NCBI GenBank assembly: GCA_023144005.1
Contig: JAGLGN010000020.1
Span: 1-64,000, forward strand
Origin: a bacterium
GTDB taxonomy: Bacteria > AUK180
Direction: 5' to 3'
Length of the DNA: 64,000 nucleotides
Made by a program: the position numbers and the translations under genes
Shown: positions 54,810 through 63,342 of the stretch, in pieces
Position numbering within the stretch: the stretch's first letter is position 1
How the letters are laid out: each line of letters opens with the position of its first letter
The notes under the pieces: generated by a model
Told to the model about the DNA's origin: nothing
What the model saw: the letters and a program-made list of their open reading frames with translations, nothing else
Databases searched by the model: none

Positions 54810-55997
54810 CTATTTCTTAATTATCTTGAAGTATTTGTTCAAATACTCCCATCTATCTTTATTTTGCGTCATCATCTCTCTCAGAGGATAAAGGGAAGGT
54901 AATGTAAAATCGACGCGTTCACCTTCATACTTCAATGACACTAAATATTCTTGATCAGCAATTCTTGTAGGGCTGATCGGAATTCTATTTATTATAAGAT
55001 ATTCCATTACCATTGTACTTAGGTTCTCTCGTTTTAAGGGATCATTTTCATTTTGTAGCAGATCCGTAAGATAAGAAATTTTGACATCTCTATCCATTTC
55101 TCCTGAATTTAGCATTAGCCTTATCAGCTCTTCTTTCTCAAAATAATACACTGACCCATCATATATAATATAGCAGAAATCACTATCCAGCTTCCGGATT
55201 TTAACCTCGGATAGAAGTTCTCCCGAAGACATAAGAATATACAGAAAGTAATAATCGAAACAATACACACCAATTCTGTTATCTTTAAATACTTTGATCA
55301 TAGGTTCCATTCCCGGAGCGTCTGGAAATTCTCTCTCAAGGACTACACCACCATCAAGGTTCAATACTTTCAGTATCGGGTACTTATAATCGTTATATAC
55401 ATAATTAATTTCCTTCTTAGAATTCTTGGTTCTACCTACAAATTCTTTTCTTTCTACTTTTGAACATAAGGCATAAAGAAACAATCCTGATGAATCAAAT
55501 TCTATCTCCTGATTTATAACTCCAAATCGGCTCGGGCGTGAATATTTAAACCCTTGATCGGGTGGAAGTATATACTTCCCTAGTGTTTTGCCGTTAACAT
55601 CCATAATCGCAAGCCTGTTTGCCTTGGTCATTATCGCAGTTGTACCGCTATTCGCTACCGTTGGAGGGAAATAATCGGGAATTCTTCTTTTCCATCTCAC
55701 ACGACCGCCATTATCTACAAAGGAGTACCTGCAAATTGTTATCGGATCAAGTTCTCTGAAATAGTACTTCCTCCTCGAAGAATACAGCGTATATTTACCG
55801 TTTGGGGATTCATATTTTCTGTATCGATTCAAATGATCCTTTGAAGAATTTATCGAGTTAAGTGCTATAAATTTAGATATATGCGGCCTTAGCTGCTCAC
55901 GGAAATAATACGAGGCAGATAGCATAGTAACAAGGATCATCGAGATGATGAAACCCTTGCTAAATCTTATTTTGAAATCGTCGCTCCTCTTTTTCAT
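54810..55997 (-). CDS. Hypothetical membrane-anchored protein with propeller-like domain
   Basis: 395 residues. A basic N-terminus and one membrane helix (GFIISMILVTMLSASYYF) are followed by a beta-rich domain of about 330 residues. It has repeating strand patterns with aromatic and Gly/Asn turns (YESPNGKYTLYSSRRKYYF, FVDNGGRVRWKRRI, IMDVNGKTLGKYIL, VLNLDGGVVLEREF). Such NGG/DGG turns recur every 40-50 residues as in beta-propellers. The C-terminal 90 residues are helical. No catalytic motif is seen and no family is recognised. Probably translated with the following hypothetical membrane protein. Confidence 0.6.
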   Translation of the reverse strand: MKKRSDDFKIRFSKGFIISMILVTMLSASYYFREQLRPHISKFIALNSINSSKDHLNRYRKYESPNGKYTLYSSRRKYYFRELDPITICRYSFVDNGGRVRWKRRIPDYFPPTVANSGTTAIMTKANRLAIMDVNGKTLGKYILPPDQGFKYSRPSRFGVINQEIEFDSSGLFLYALCSKVERKEFVGRTKNSKKEINYVYNDYKYPILKVLNLDGGVVLEREFPDAPGMEPMIKVFKDNRIGVYCFDYYFLYILMSSGELLSEVKIRKLDSDFCYIIYDGSVYYFEKEELIRLMLNSGEMDRDVKISYLTDLLQNENDPLKRENLSTMVMEYLIINRIPISPTRIADQEYLVSLKYEGERVDFTLPSLYPLREMMTQNKDRWEYLNKYFKIIKK

Positions 55998-56158
55998 TGC
56001 TCCTTCTTATATGACTGTAACACTTTGCTCCAAGATATACAAATATTACCGATGACGCAATCCAAGCACAAAGGTCCAGCTCTGCATATCCGATCCCCCT
56101 CTCAATCCATCATCCTATTATCCATTCCCACACCTCACACTTCACCCTTTATTTTCCA

Positions 56159-56506
56159 CTACTTAGTTCCGACAAATATGGTTTTCTTGATCGGGGTTGG
56201 AGCTTTTACGACTAGAACCCGCAATACATCATTGCTCTCATTGTACCAGCAGTGCACGATATCCTTCGGACTTTCTATTAAGGTATCCTTCGTGACTTCA
56301 ATCTTCTCATCGCCGACCTCAACGATCCCCACACCTTCAAGTACATAGAACGCTACATCAACAGGCGTGATATGACGCTTCAATGACTGCCCGGGTTTCA
56401 AGGTGATGATTGTTATCATCGCCGTTTCCTTTTTGTACAGATTGCGGGCGTCCACATCATGTGCATTTTCCATAATTCCAACTTCAGACAGCTTCTTCGT
56501 TATCAT
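56159..56506 (-). CDS. Small cupin-domain protein
   Basis: 115 residues, a single conserved cupin barrel. Motif 1 is GQSLKRHITPVDVAFYVLEG (His kept, the second His replaced), and motif 2 is SPKDIVHCWYN with a conserved Pro and His. Such mini-cupins bind a divalent metal or small ligand, and their role varies from isomerase to sensor. The gene lies 150 bp downstream of the PP-loop ATPase gene across a long hairpin, so it may or may not share that transcript. Confidence 0.82.
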   Translation of the reverse strand: MITKKLSEVGIMENAHDVDARNLYKKETAMITIITLKPGQSLKRHITPVDVAFYVLEGVGIVEVGDEKIEVTKDTLIESPKDIVHCWYNESNDVLRVLVVKAPTPIKKTIFVGTK

Positions 56507-56539
56507 AGTTTTTCTCCTTATTATCAGTTATCAGTTATC

Positions 56540-56658
56540 AGGGACGTTGGTGAAGAGTGTGAAGAGTTTGAAGGTATTCAGAAAACAATATCCCCATAAT
56601 TCCTATACTTATATAATATGGACTAAGCCAACTCTTCACACTCTTCACCACCGTCCTT
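56540..56658. repeat. Long hairpin with 31-bp arms between the PP-loop and cupin genes
   Basis: Left arm 56540-56570 (AGGGACGTTGGTGAAGAGTG...) and right arm 56628-56658 pair at 28 of 31 positions around a 57-bp loop. The right arm ends in the stop codon of the PP-loop gene. Inside the left flank is TTATCAG repeated three times (56521-56541, heptamers). The GGGACGGTGGTGAAG word also forms the end of mtnA (57724-57744). In RNA the arms would make a long stem that may end or process the operon transcript, or it may be a small mobile repeat. Confidence 0.65.
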
Positions 56659-57703
56659 AACTTTTAGTAAGATCCGAGAAAGTCAATCCAAGCTTTTTCA
56701 GAGTGTGTTTCATTACCTTTCTCGGAACAATGGCATTACCGATAAATAGTTTTGCCATGGCAAGCTGAACACGCCACGAAAAGCGGTTCTCCATACCCTT
56801 GCGGATCTTGAAACTGAATGAAGGGAGATGAGAATTATACCCCAGATTTTTGTAATCCCTGTATATCATCAGCCAGTTCAATTTGCAATTCGTCACGAGC
56901 TGGCTCGAATTACCTTTGCTCAGAAGTCCACTGTCTTTCAACTCCTGTCTGATCTTATCTGGAGAGTATTCAGGAAATACATGGAACGGCAGAAAGACCT
57001 CGGGAATGTCATCATCCTTCGTATCGGCACCATTCCAGAATGTTTCAAGCTCGGGTCCTGTAAAGTCCTCTTTTTTCAGTAGTTCATCCGGAAACCAGTC
57101 GGATCTTAGCCGCGTATCAGCTATCTTGTAAAAATAATATTCGATCTGATCAGGAGAATAACCGAGAATGATCATCGGGACCTTCTCTTCAACAGCGGTC
57201 TTCAGCAGGGCACTTTGCCAAATCACGGTACAGACCCTGCAAATACGGTCAACCGAATTCTTCTCATACTCCGATGTAAGAAGTTTACGATACACTTTCA
57301 AAGAGACCTGAACATGGTCTTTGAGCATACGATGATCTATGGGAAGCAGTTCCTTTATTCTCTCTATATTCTTGAGGGCAACATCCGATTCCAGTCCATT
57401 GTCCACAGTTACGGCAAGTATCCTGAGATCACTGTTATCAAGCAGGAATTTCATAAGATAAGTACTGTCCTTTCCCCCGCTGTAAGCAAGTATACAATCG
57501 TATTTCCCCGACCCCTTCACATCCTTGAGCTTCTTCAGGAATTCTGCGTAAAGCCGGTCTTTCTCTTCATATTGCTTTCGGACCTGAGGGTCCTTCAATA
57601 CACCGAAATGGCTCTCTCCGGAACAAAATGAACATCTTCCGTCTTTATTGATCCGGACCTCCTCGATCGCGTCAACTGCCAGGCAGCTCTTACATCTTCT
57701 CAT
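56657..57703 (-). CDS. PP-loop ATPase / amidotransferase-like protein (AANH superfamily)
   Basis: 348 residues from ATG 57703, chosen for the AAGGAG 8 nt upstream; an ATG at 57733 would run 26 bp into mtnA. An N-terminal zinc ribbon (CKSCLAVDAIEEVRINKDGRCSFC) precedes the PP-loop YSGGKDSTYLMKF. A second Cys pair (RICRVCT) and a helical ending (KVMKHTLKKLGLTF) follow. The layout resembles WbpG/LegG-type N-acetyl-sugar amidotransferases and tRNA thiolases: ATP adenylates a carboxyl or carbonyl before amination or sulfur transfer. Which of these applies is not decided by sequence. It follows mtnA in the operon. Confidence 0.78.
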   Translation of the reverse strand: MRRCKSCLAVDAIEEVRINKDGRCSFCSGESHFGVLKDPQVRKQYEEKDRLYAEFLKKLKDVKGSGKYDCILAYSGGKDSTYLMKFLLDNSDLRILAVTVDNGLESDVALKNIERIKELLPIDHRMLKDHVQVSLKVYRKLLTSEYEKNSVDRICRVCTVIWQSALLKTAVEEKVPMIILGYSPDQIEYYFYKIADTRLRSDWFPDELLKKEDFTGPELETFWNGADTKDDDIPEVFLPFHVFPEYSPDKIRQELKDSGLLSKGNSSQLVTNCKLNWLMIYRDYKNLGYNSHLPSFSFKIRKGMENRFSWRVQLAMAKLFIGNAIVPRKVMKHTLKKLGLTFSDLTKS

Positions 57704-57707
57704 TATT

Positions 57708-58694
57708 CTACTCCTTCTCCATTTCTTCACCACCGTCCCTAATTCCTTCTTCGGTAATAAAGGCAGTGATATTCTCCACAGGCACTATATCAAAGGCAGG
57801 ATTATATACATTCGCGTTTTCAGGGACCATTTGCCTGTTTCCCGAGTAACGGATCTCTTCCTCTCTTCTGATCTCGATCTTAATATCAGCTCCCGACGGG
57901 CATTTATCATCAAATGTCGATAATGGCGCGGCAACATAGAACGGTATATGGTGATATTTGGCAAGTACCGAAAGCGGATAGGACCCTATCTTGTTCGCTG
58001 CATCGCCATTGGCGGCGATGCGGTCAGCGCCGATTATGACCAGATCCACTTTTCCCGCCGCCATTAGCGACCCCGCCATATTATCACAGATAACTGTATT
58101 GGGGATACCCTTTTCGCTAAGCTCCCACGATGTCAGGCGGGCACCCTGCAGCAGCGGTCTGGTCTCATCGACCCAAACATGAAGTTTCTTGCCGTCTGAA
58201 TGCGAAAAGAATATCGGCGACAGCGCCGTGCCGTGATCCCCCGTTGCAAGCGATCCCGCATTGCAATGTGTAAGTACATTGGCACCCTCCGGTATCAGAT
58301 CCCTTCCGTTGAGCCCTATATTTTCACATCTCTTTATATCATCACGCTGAATAAAAAGAGCCTCTTTCAAAAAGGCATCGGTCCTATGATCTTTCTCCAG
58401 GAGCGTATAGAATCTCTCTACCGCCCAAGCAAGATTCACCGCAGTCGGACGCGCCGCGGCAATATCCTTCATTGCTTTTCTGAGTTCTTCAATATCAACG
58501 ATCTCTTTAGATGCGAGATAACAGCCGAAAGCACCTGCGATGCCAAGAGCGGGCGCGCCTCTGACCGCAAGCGTCTTAATGGCATCTATCATCTGTCTAT
58601 GATCTTTTATCTCAGTGATGACCTTCTCTGAAGGCAATCTGCGCTGGTCAATTATCACAATTTTTCCTTCCGCGTAATCGATCGGCCTTACCAT
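57708..58694 (-). CDS. mtnA: S-methyl-5-thioribose-1-phosphate isomerase
   Basis: 328 residues, usual length is 340-360. Catalytic C144 (LTHCNAGSLA) and D224 (IIGADRIAANGDAANKIG) are present, as are RGAPALGIAGAFG and AAPLSTFD. It isomerises methylthioribose-1-phosphate to methylthioribulose-1-phosphate in methionine salvage. The last 10 or so residues (GIRDGGEEMEKE) are encoded by the GGGACGGTGGTGAAG repeat word. Overlaps the nucleotidyltransferase gene by 7 bp and is followed 4 bp later by the PP-loop gene. No other salvage gene is present, so a role in a modified-sugar pathway is also possible. Confidence 0.93.
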   Translation of the reverse strand: MVRPIDYAEGKIVIIDQRRLPSEKVITEIKDHRQMIDAIKTLAVRGAPALGIAGAFGCYLASKEIVDIEELRKAMKDIAAARPTAVNLAWAVERFYTLLEKDHRTDAFLKEALFIQRDDIKRCENIGLNGRDLIPEGANVLTHCNAGSLATGDHGTALSPIFFSHSDGKKLHVWVDETRPLLQGARLTSWELSEKGIPNTVICDNMAGSLMAAGKVDLVIIGADRIAANGDAANKIGSYPLSVLAKYHHIPFYVAAPLSTFDDKCPSGADIKIEIRREEEIRYSGNRQMVPENANVYNPAFDIVPVENITAFITEEGIRDGGEEMEKE

Positions 58695-59596
58695 CTGACT
58701 CCCCTTTTCATTCTCTTCACCATATATCCGGGCGATATCTTGATCTTCCTCTGAACAAAGATCCAGAAATGCACTCTTTCAAACATATTAAGATTTCGGT
58801 TCATTCTGAATATATGCCTGAAAAATCCATTATCCACTCGGTATTCTTTCAAATTTTCGTATAATGTCTCAGTGATATCAAGATCACGCCGGAATCCCAT
58901 TTCTGAAAGCAACTCTCTGTCCGCTTGAGAAAATATCCCCTCATTTTTCATCAGCCCCCATTCAAGGATGTGATATACACGGTTCACATAATAATGATAG
59001 ATTAGATGCAATGCCGCCAAAGCACCGGGCGACTCCAGCAACTTCTGCTCCATATCTGTAGCGATCTCAAATAATCGCCAATGCAATTCGATCTGAAGCT
59101 TCATACCGCTTTTATTGCCTGAAAGGGTGATATGCGACCTTCCTTTTCTTTTTTCACCGCTGACGGATCCACTTGGAATAAACCCGTCGCTCTTTAATTT
59201 CATCAATAACGGGTCAATATCCTCCGGGGGGCATATCAGGTCAAGATCGGACATAAAGCGCATTCCGGAACGACCAGCATAGACCTTTCTAAGCAGAGAA
59301 CCGCCCTTAAACGCCCTGACATTGGAGAAATCCTCGGCTATCACATCAAGCATCTCCGAGATAATGGTGTTTCTCAGTAAGTTCACATTGTATTCATTCT
59401 CAAGGTAGGAGTACAATCGCGGACTGTCTTTCAGAAGAATTCTGCCATCCTTGATATTTTGGAAAGCGATACCGCCGGTTTTATGAAATTCCATCATCTT
59501 CATGACCCCGATACCATCCTTTACCCTTAATTGTTCTCTTTCGCGTGGCAGGATCAGGCGGAGAAAATCACTCTCATAGTCTTTCCAGGAATTCAT
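58688..59596 (-). CDS. Nucleotidyltransferase-fold protein (NTP_transf_5 family)
   Basis: 302 residues. Signature segments: VRAFKGGSLLRKVYAGRSGMRFMSDLDLI, in which KGGSLLR and SDLDLI carry the active-site Gly-Ser and Asp pair of the family, and QIELHWRLFE with a later Asp/Glu. The C-terminal part is helical (LHLIYHYYVNRVYHILEWGLM). Members are often found with HPr-kinase-like proteins in clusters of peptide or glycan tailoring. In lasso-peptide clusters related enzymes add phosphate groups. It overlaps the HPr-kinase-like gene by 23 bp and mtnA by 7 bp. Substrate unknown. Confidence 0.8.
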   Translation of the reverse strand: MNSWKDYESDFLRLILPREREQLRVKDGIGVMKMMEFHKTGGIAFQNIKDGRILLKDSPRLYSYLENEYNVNLLRNTIISEMLDVIAEDFSNVRAFKGGSLLRKVYAGRSGMRFMSDLDLICPPEDIDPLLMKLKSDGFIPSGSVSGEKRKGRSHITLSGNKSGMKLQIELHWRLFEIATDMEQKLLESPGALAALHLIYHYYVNRVYHILEWGLMKNEGIFSQADRELLSEMGFRRDLDITETLYENLKEYRVDNGFFRHIFRMNRNLNMFERVHFWIFVQRKIKISPGYMVKRMKRGVRW

Positions 59597-60371
59597 CTAT
59601 ATCCTTGACCGTCCTCCATTTAAATCGCATTGTCGACGCGAATGCACAGGGAAGCATTTCAATCCCCTCGGAGAAGTCCAGGGATGTATAGAACTCAAAT
59701 GGGTGTATTATTGATTCCAGAGGCAGATCTTGCCCCCTTCTTGGCATTATAAGATGCAGGCTGCTGTCCTTGAACACCTCAACTTTTTTCGGACATTTCT
59801 CAAAAAGACAGATATCGCCGCCCATGATCTCCGAATACAGCGGTTGGACACACGGGTGATATTTCTGCGTCAGATAGAGGTCTCTCGGAATATATGAAAA
59901 TCCTTCTGCTCCAATGAGAAGGTATTCGTCGGTGAAATACTCAGCCCCTGATCTTATCATTCGCGCAGAAACCGTACTTTTACCGGAGCCGCTCAGCCCG
60001 CCGATCGCGAAAAACTTGTCTTTATACTTCAAAAGCGCTGAATGCAGGGCAAAAAACCTTTCTTTCAACCGTAGAGTTATATGATAACGGATCCAATTAG
60101 CGATTATCAGCTCCCTGTCAAAATCCAATTTCCCCGAATAGTATACATAATTAGCGTCTGAACTCTGATACAGCTCCATACCCATTATGGAAAAAAACCG
60201 ACCGGCGAAACGCTCGGGGCGGCCATGGATAAAGAGGAGTGCGCCTTTATGATATGAGGGAATGCCTTCAGGGAAATTGCTTTTTACGGCAGAAACAAAA
60301 CCACGGGGCCCCTGTATGGAAACAGGGACATTCAGAAGTTCAAAACCATAGTATTCTAATGCTTTAGCCAT
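59574..60371 (-). CDS. HPr-kinase-like ATPase
   Basis: 265 residues from ATG 60371; a GTG at 60377 is possible. An N-terminal alpha/beta part (about 1-120) leads to the P-loop GGLSGSGKSTVSARM, followed by SGAEYFTDEYLLIG, the acid pair of the HprK C-terminal fold (bacterial HprK has the same order P-loop, D-D). It lacks the HPr-binding HprK signature and is much diverged. Homologues phosphorylate peptides (lasso precursor) or occur with PqqD-type genes in exported-polymer clusters. It overlaps the membrane-protein gene by 16 bp and the nucleotidyltransferase gene by 23 bp. Confidence 0.8.
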   Translation of the reverse strand: MAKALEYYGFELLNVPVSIQGPRGFVSAVKSNFPEGIPSYHKGALLFIHGRPERFAGRFFSIMGMELYQSSDANYVYYSGKLDFDRELIIANWIRYHITLRLKERFFALHSALLKYKDKFFAIGGLSGSGKSTVSARMIRSGAEYFTDEYLLIGAEGFSYIPRDLYLTQKYHPCVQPLYSEIMGGDICLFEKCPKKVEVFKDSSLHLIMPRRGQDLPLESIIHPFEFYTSLDFSEGIEMLPCAFASTMRFKWRTVKDIDEFLERL

Positions 60372-61894
60372 AACCACACCAGTCCTAATAACGCGATTAT
60401 CATCGCGGGAAGGGTCGAGAAGGGGTGAACACTATTTCGGGGAAACTTCTTCTTCTCGCCCTCACGGGAAAATTTCCGAAGAATTGTTTGGTATTTCTCT
60501 TCATTGAATCCCGAGTTAAGCTCCTCTATAAGCGGCGAGAGCGCGAAATACTTTCTCTTGACAGTAAAGGCGGTATTATTTCTGACACATTCCATCTCCA
60601 CTTCGATCTTATCCTCGCGCGGCGTGAAGGAAAAGCCATTTTCTAATTTTCTCGCTTCCCCGCCGGAGATCTTGATATTCCTGATCTCCATATCAGATGA
60701 AATGAATACCTCTTCCCCTATATGAGGGATCACTTGTGAAAGTTCCACTCTGCGGTCCATTTTTAATTGAGTGACGAATACCTCAAGAGCCATTGTGAGT
60801 TCTTCCAGCAATGCTGAATCGGTATTTTTGATCTCATCCACATGAAAGCCGGTCTTTGAGAAATAATAAAAATGATCGTACTTTCCGAAGATATCAAGGC
60901 CGGCAAGAGTGAATTCGCTCTTTATCTTCATATCTCCGCCGGAAACACAAATGGCAGACCTATGAGTTTCTGCCAAACCCGACATTCCTATGTGCATGAC
61001 GGGAATTCTTGATCTCATTGCTGCGGGAAGATCGTAATAGATGATCCCATCAGCGTTCTTGGGAGCTGCCTTGCCGATATATGTCGGCAGAGGTTCGCAG
61101 CCCAGATACTTCAATGTTCTGGAAACTGTACCGATATCCGCAGAGGGATATCTATAGACAATAACGACCTCGGGTTTAGCTTTGAGAACAATGATGTCCC
61201 TGTTCGCACCGTCATCGCCCGAAACTTCGTCTCCGGTATCCAGAAATACCTGAAGATTATATGTACCCGGAGCAAGCGGCCGCAATTTCAGATCACGCAG
61301 GTTCATGCCCTCAATAAGGTTCCAACTGCCCGTCTCGAGCACCGCGCCGTCCAGATAGGATCTGTATGTGACCTCCTTATCTTCTTTTGAAAAGATGCTT
61401 ATGATGACCGGGGCCATCGCATCATATATCATGCTTCCCGGCGAAAGTGAAAAAACTGTAATAGAGTTCTTCATCACAGCGAAATTTTTCTCGGGTATCA
61501 ATTTCACAGGGAAGTTCCCATTATAAAGCACTTGATCAGTAAAATTAAAATCTGAATTGTATGAGACCTTTTTCCCGGACAATCCCGAATACAGACATAG
61601 GGTTATCAGGTCGGAATTGATCGGCGAACTTCCCCTCATTATACCCTTGAATGTCTGGATCTGCCCATCTTCTATGACCTTGGATGATCTCATCCGATCC
61701 TTGTATCTGCTCATTGAATATGAATTATCGACGATCTCCAACGCTTCTCCGGAGAAGGATCTGCTGATAATATAGAAATTGAAGAAAAGCATGGCAAGGA
61801 TGATGAACGGGATCAAAGCGGGCAAACTCCGGATGTTTCTCCTGTGTGATATGAGGTAATATGTGATTACAAGCAGGAGGAATATTAGAAACAT
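60356..61894 (-). CDS. Membrane protein with two N-terminal helices, extracytoplasmic region and C-terminal anchor
   Basis: 512 residues. Two helices at the N-terminus (MFLIFLLLVITYYLI; LPALIPFIILAMLFFNFYII), a large extracytoplasmic or cytoplasmic alpha/beta part, and a C-terminal helix (LPAMIIALLGLVWLWLK). Topology is like BatA/BatB-type proteins or VWA-containing membrane proteins. The early IVDNSYSMSRYKDR is reminiscent of the DxSxS of a VWA metal site (here DNSYS), and LAPGTYNLQVFLD resembles a beta-sandwich. The exact family was not established. It shares one base with the GAF gene upstream and overlaps the HPr-kinase-like gene by 16 bp. Confidence 0.7.
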   Translation of the reverse strand: MFLIFLLLVITYYLISHRRNIRSLPALIPFIILAMLFFNFYIISRSFSGEALEIVDNSYSMSRYKDRMRSSKVIEDGQIQTFKGIMRGSSPINSDLITLCLYSGLSGKKVSYNSDFNFTDQVLYNGNFPVKLIPEKNFAVMKNSITVFSLSPGSMIYDAMAPVIISIFSKEDKEVTYRSYLDGAVLETGSWNLIEGMNLRDLKLRPLAPGTYNLQVFLDTGDEVSGDDGANRDIIVLKAKPEVVIVYRYPSADIGTVSRTLKYLGCEPLPTYIGKAAPKNADGIIYYDLPAAMRSRIPVMHIGMSGLAETHRSAICVSGGDMKIKSEFTLAGLDIFGKYDHFYYFSKTGFHVDEIKNTDSALLEELTMALEVFVTQLKMDRRVELSQVIPHIGEEVFISSDMEIRNIKISGGEARKLENGFSFTPREDKIEVEMECVRNNTAFTVKRKYFALSPLIEELNSGFNEEKYQTILRKFSREGEKKKFPRNSVHPFSTLPAMIIALLGLVWLWLKH

Positions 61895-62949
61895 TACTCT
61901 TTCAGTTTAAGCACGCTTTTTAATATGATGGCTGCATTTAATGCGAAATCCTGAAGTAAAACCTCGTCATCTCTGGAGAACTTATATTTCTCTACTGATT
62001 CCAGGTTGAGAACACCGATCACCTTAGCATCAATAATAAGCGGGGCGGCCATTTCCGAGTTCATCTTCGAATCCGCTTCAGAAATGTATCTCTTGTCATC
62101 CCTGACATTATTGATCCGAATTACTCTTTTCTCTTTTGCCGCCAAGCCGGTAACTCCGCTTCCAAACGGTATTTTGGTCGCCTTCACGAATTGGTCACTT
62201 GTTCCGTGCGCAGAAAAAATATCGAGACTGTCCTCCTTCTCATTGACCAGAAGGATCGCTGCGGATTCCGCGTTAAATATTTCGATGAGCTTCTTTACGA
62301 TGAGGTCGATAACTCTTTTGGGTTCTAGATTAAGCAGCAGAAGACGGTCTATCCGGCGGAGATCTTCCAGTTCTTTCAACCTTTTCTTTTCTTTCTGATG
62401 CATCAAAGCGTTCTGAAGTATGAGCTTATAGAAGGGTATCATGATCTCGTAAAGGCGAAGGTCATGTTCATCAAAATCCTGTCCGTCAAATCTGTCCGCG
62501 ACGAAAAGATAGGCAATAACATCATTTTGAAGCATTATGGGTTCGAAGATACCGGAAAAGATATTGAAATCTGAAAACAATTTATTGAATACGGGATAAT
62601 CCTTGATATTCTCCGGTGAAATGAGAAATCTCTTATTCTTCTGGAAAAGTTTTTTTATGCCTGCATTTCTTTCGGTAAAATGGGTGAATTCATTCTTGTC
62701 AATACCGAAAGTATACAGAGGCAGAAAGAGCTCTTTCTTATCATCAAAATGATAGATAGCCGCTTTGCCGGCTCGAATAAGATGCATGACACTCGTTGCG
62801 ATCCCCCATGTGGTGTCCAGAAAATTTTCAAAGGATTTCGGCAGAAGGGAATTGATCTCCTCCAATATGGCGACGATCTCCCGGGTATTGATCCTCTCTT
62901 CAAGGTCTTTTATATTAAGATTAAAAAGTTCCTTGAAGAAATTTTTCAT
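61894..62949 (-). CDS. Two-GAF-domain protein
   Basis: 351 residues with no kinase, cyclase or other output domain. A first GAF-like region (about 30-180; IFEPIMLQNDVIAYLFVADRF) is followed by a coiled-coil (QKEKKRLKELEDLRRID) and a canonical GAF (about 200-345; IPFGSGVTGLAAKEKRVIRI and APLIIDAKVIGVLNLES). Such stand-alone sensors bind small molecules and regulate a partner. Lying between PII and the tailoring operon, with 4-bp overlap with glnB-like and a 1-bp overlap with the membrane protein gene, it may sense a ligand for this operon. Confidence 0.83.
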   Translation of the reverse strand: MKNFFKELFNLNIKDLEERINTREIVAILEEINSLLPKSFENFLDTTWGIATSVMHLIRAGKAAIYHFDDKKELFLPLYTFGIDKNEFTHFTERNAGIKKLFQKNKRFLISPENIKDYPVFNKLFSDFNIFSGIFEPIMLQNDVIAYLFVADRFDGQDFDEHDLRLYEIMIPFYKLILQNALMHQKEKKRLKELEDLRRIDRLLLLNLEPKRVIDLIVKKLIEIFNAESAAILLVNEKEDSLDIFSAHGTSDQFVKATKIPFGSGVTGLAAKEKRVIRINNVRDDKRYISEADSKMNSEMAAPLIIDAKVIGVLNLESVEKYKFSRDDEVLLQDFALNAAIILKSVLKLKE

Positions 62950-63287
62950 TTTACCGCTTCCACTCCTGATTCCCCTGTTCTGATCCTGACAGCATCTTCA
63001 ACATTCTCGACCCAGATCTTACCATCGCCCATACGGCCTGTTTGCAGAAATTCCTGCAATTCCAAAATAATATCCTCAACTTCTTCATCAAGGACAAGGG
63101 TCTCCATTTTCATCTTTGGAAGAAGGTTTATCTTGAATTCTTTCCCTGAAATGAGCTCTTTATGGCCATATTGACGGCCGAACCCCCTAACTTCGTTGAA
63201 GGTCGCGCCTTTTATCTTAGTACCTTTAATGAATTCCAATAATTCCAATTCATCCCTCCTTTTGAATATTACAGTAACCTTTTTCAT
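62946..63287 (-). CDS. PII-type nitrogen regulatory protein without the uridylylation tyrosine
   Basis: 113 residues, exactly the PII size. GFGRQYGHKELISGKEFKI contains the T-loop, and F51 and I46 replace the Tyr51 and Tyr46 of enterobacterial GlnB. Q39 (FGRQ), the B-loop TGRMGDGKIWV and C-terminal AVRIRTGESG are intact, so ATP/ADP and 2-oxoglutarate binding should remain. PII proteins without Tyr51 are not uridylylated and signal only by ligand binding or by another modification. No amtB, glnA or glnD is near. It is the first gene of a tailoring-type operon. Confidence 0.92.
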   Translation of the reverse strand: MKKVTVIFKRRDELELLEFIKGTKIKGATFNEVRGFGRQYGHKELISGKEFKINLLPKMKMETLVLDEEVEDIILELQEFLQTGRMGDGKIWVENVEDAVRIRTGESGVEAVK

Positions 63288-63303
63288 ATGTTTCCCACGT
63301 TAT

Positions 63304-63332
63304 ATTATGCAGAATAATGGGCAAAAAGTCAA
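63304..63332 (-). promoter_or_regulatory. Promoter of the PII-GAF-HprK-like operon
   Basis: On the minus strand TTGACT (63327-63332), 17 bp, CATAAT (63304-63309), 17 bp before the PII ATG at 63287. The hexamers match sigma-70 sites at five of six positions each. A weak GGGA ribosome site lies between. The leader would be about ten nucleotides. Confidence 0.65.
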
Positions 63333-63342
63333 ATATTAACCT

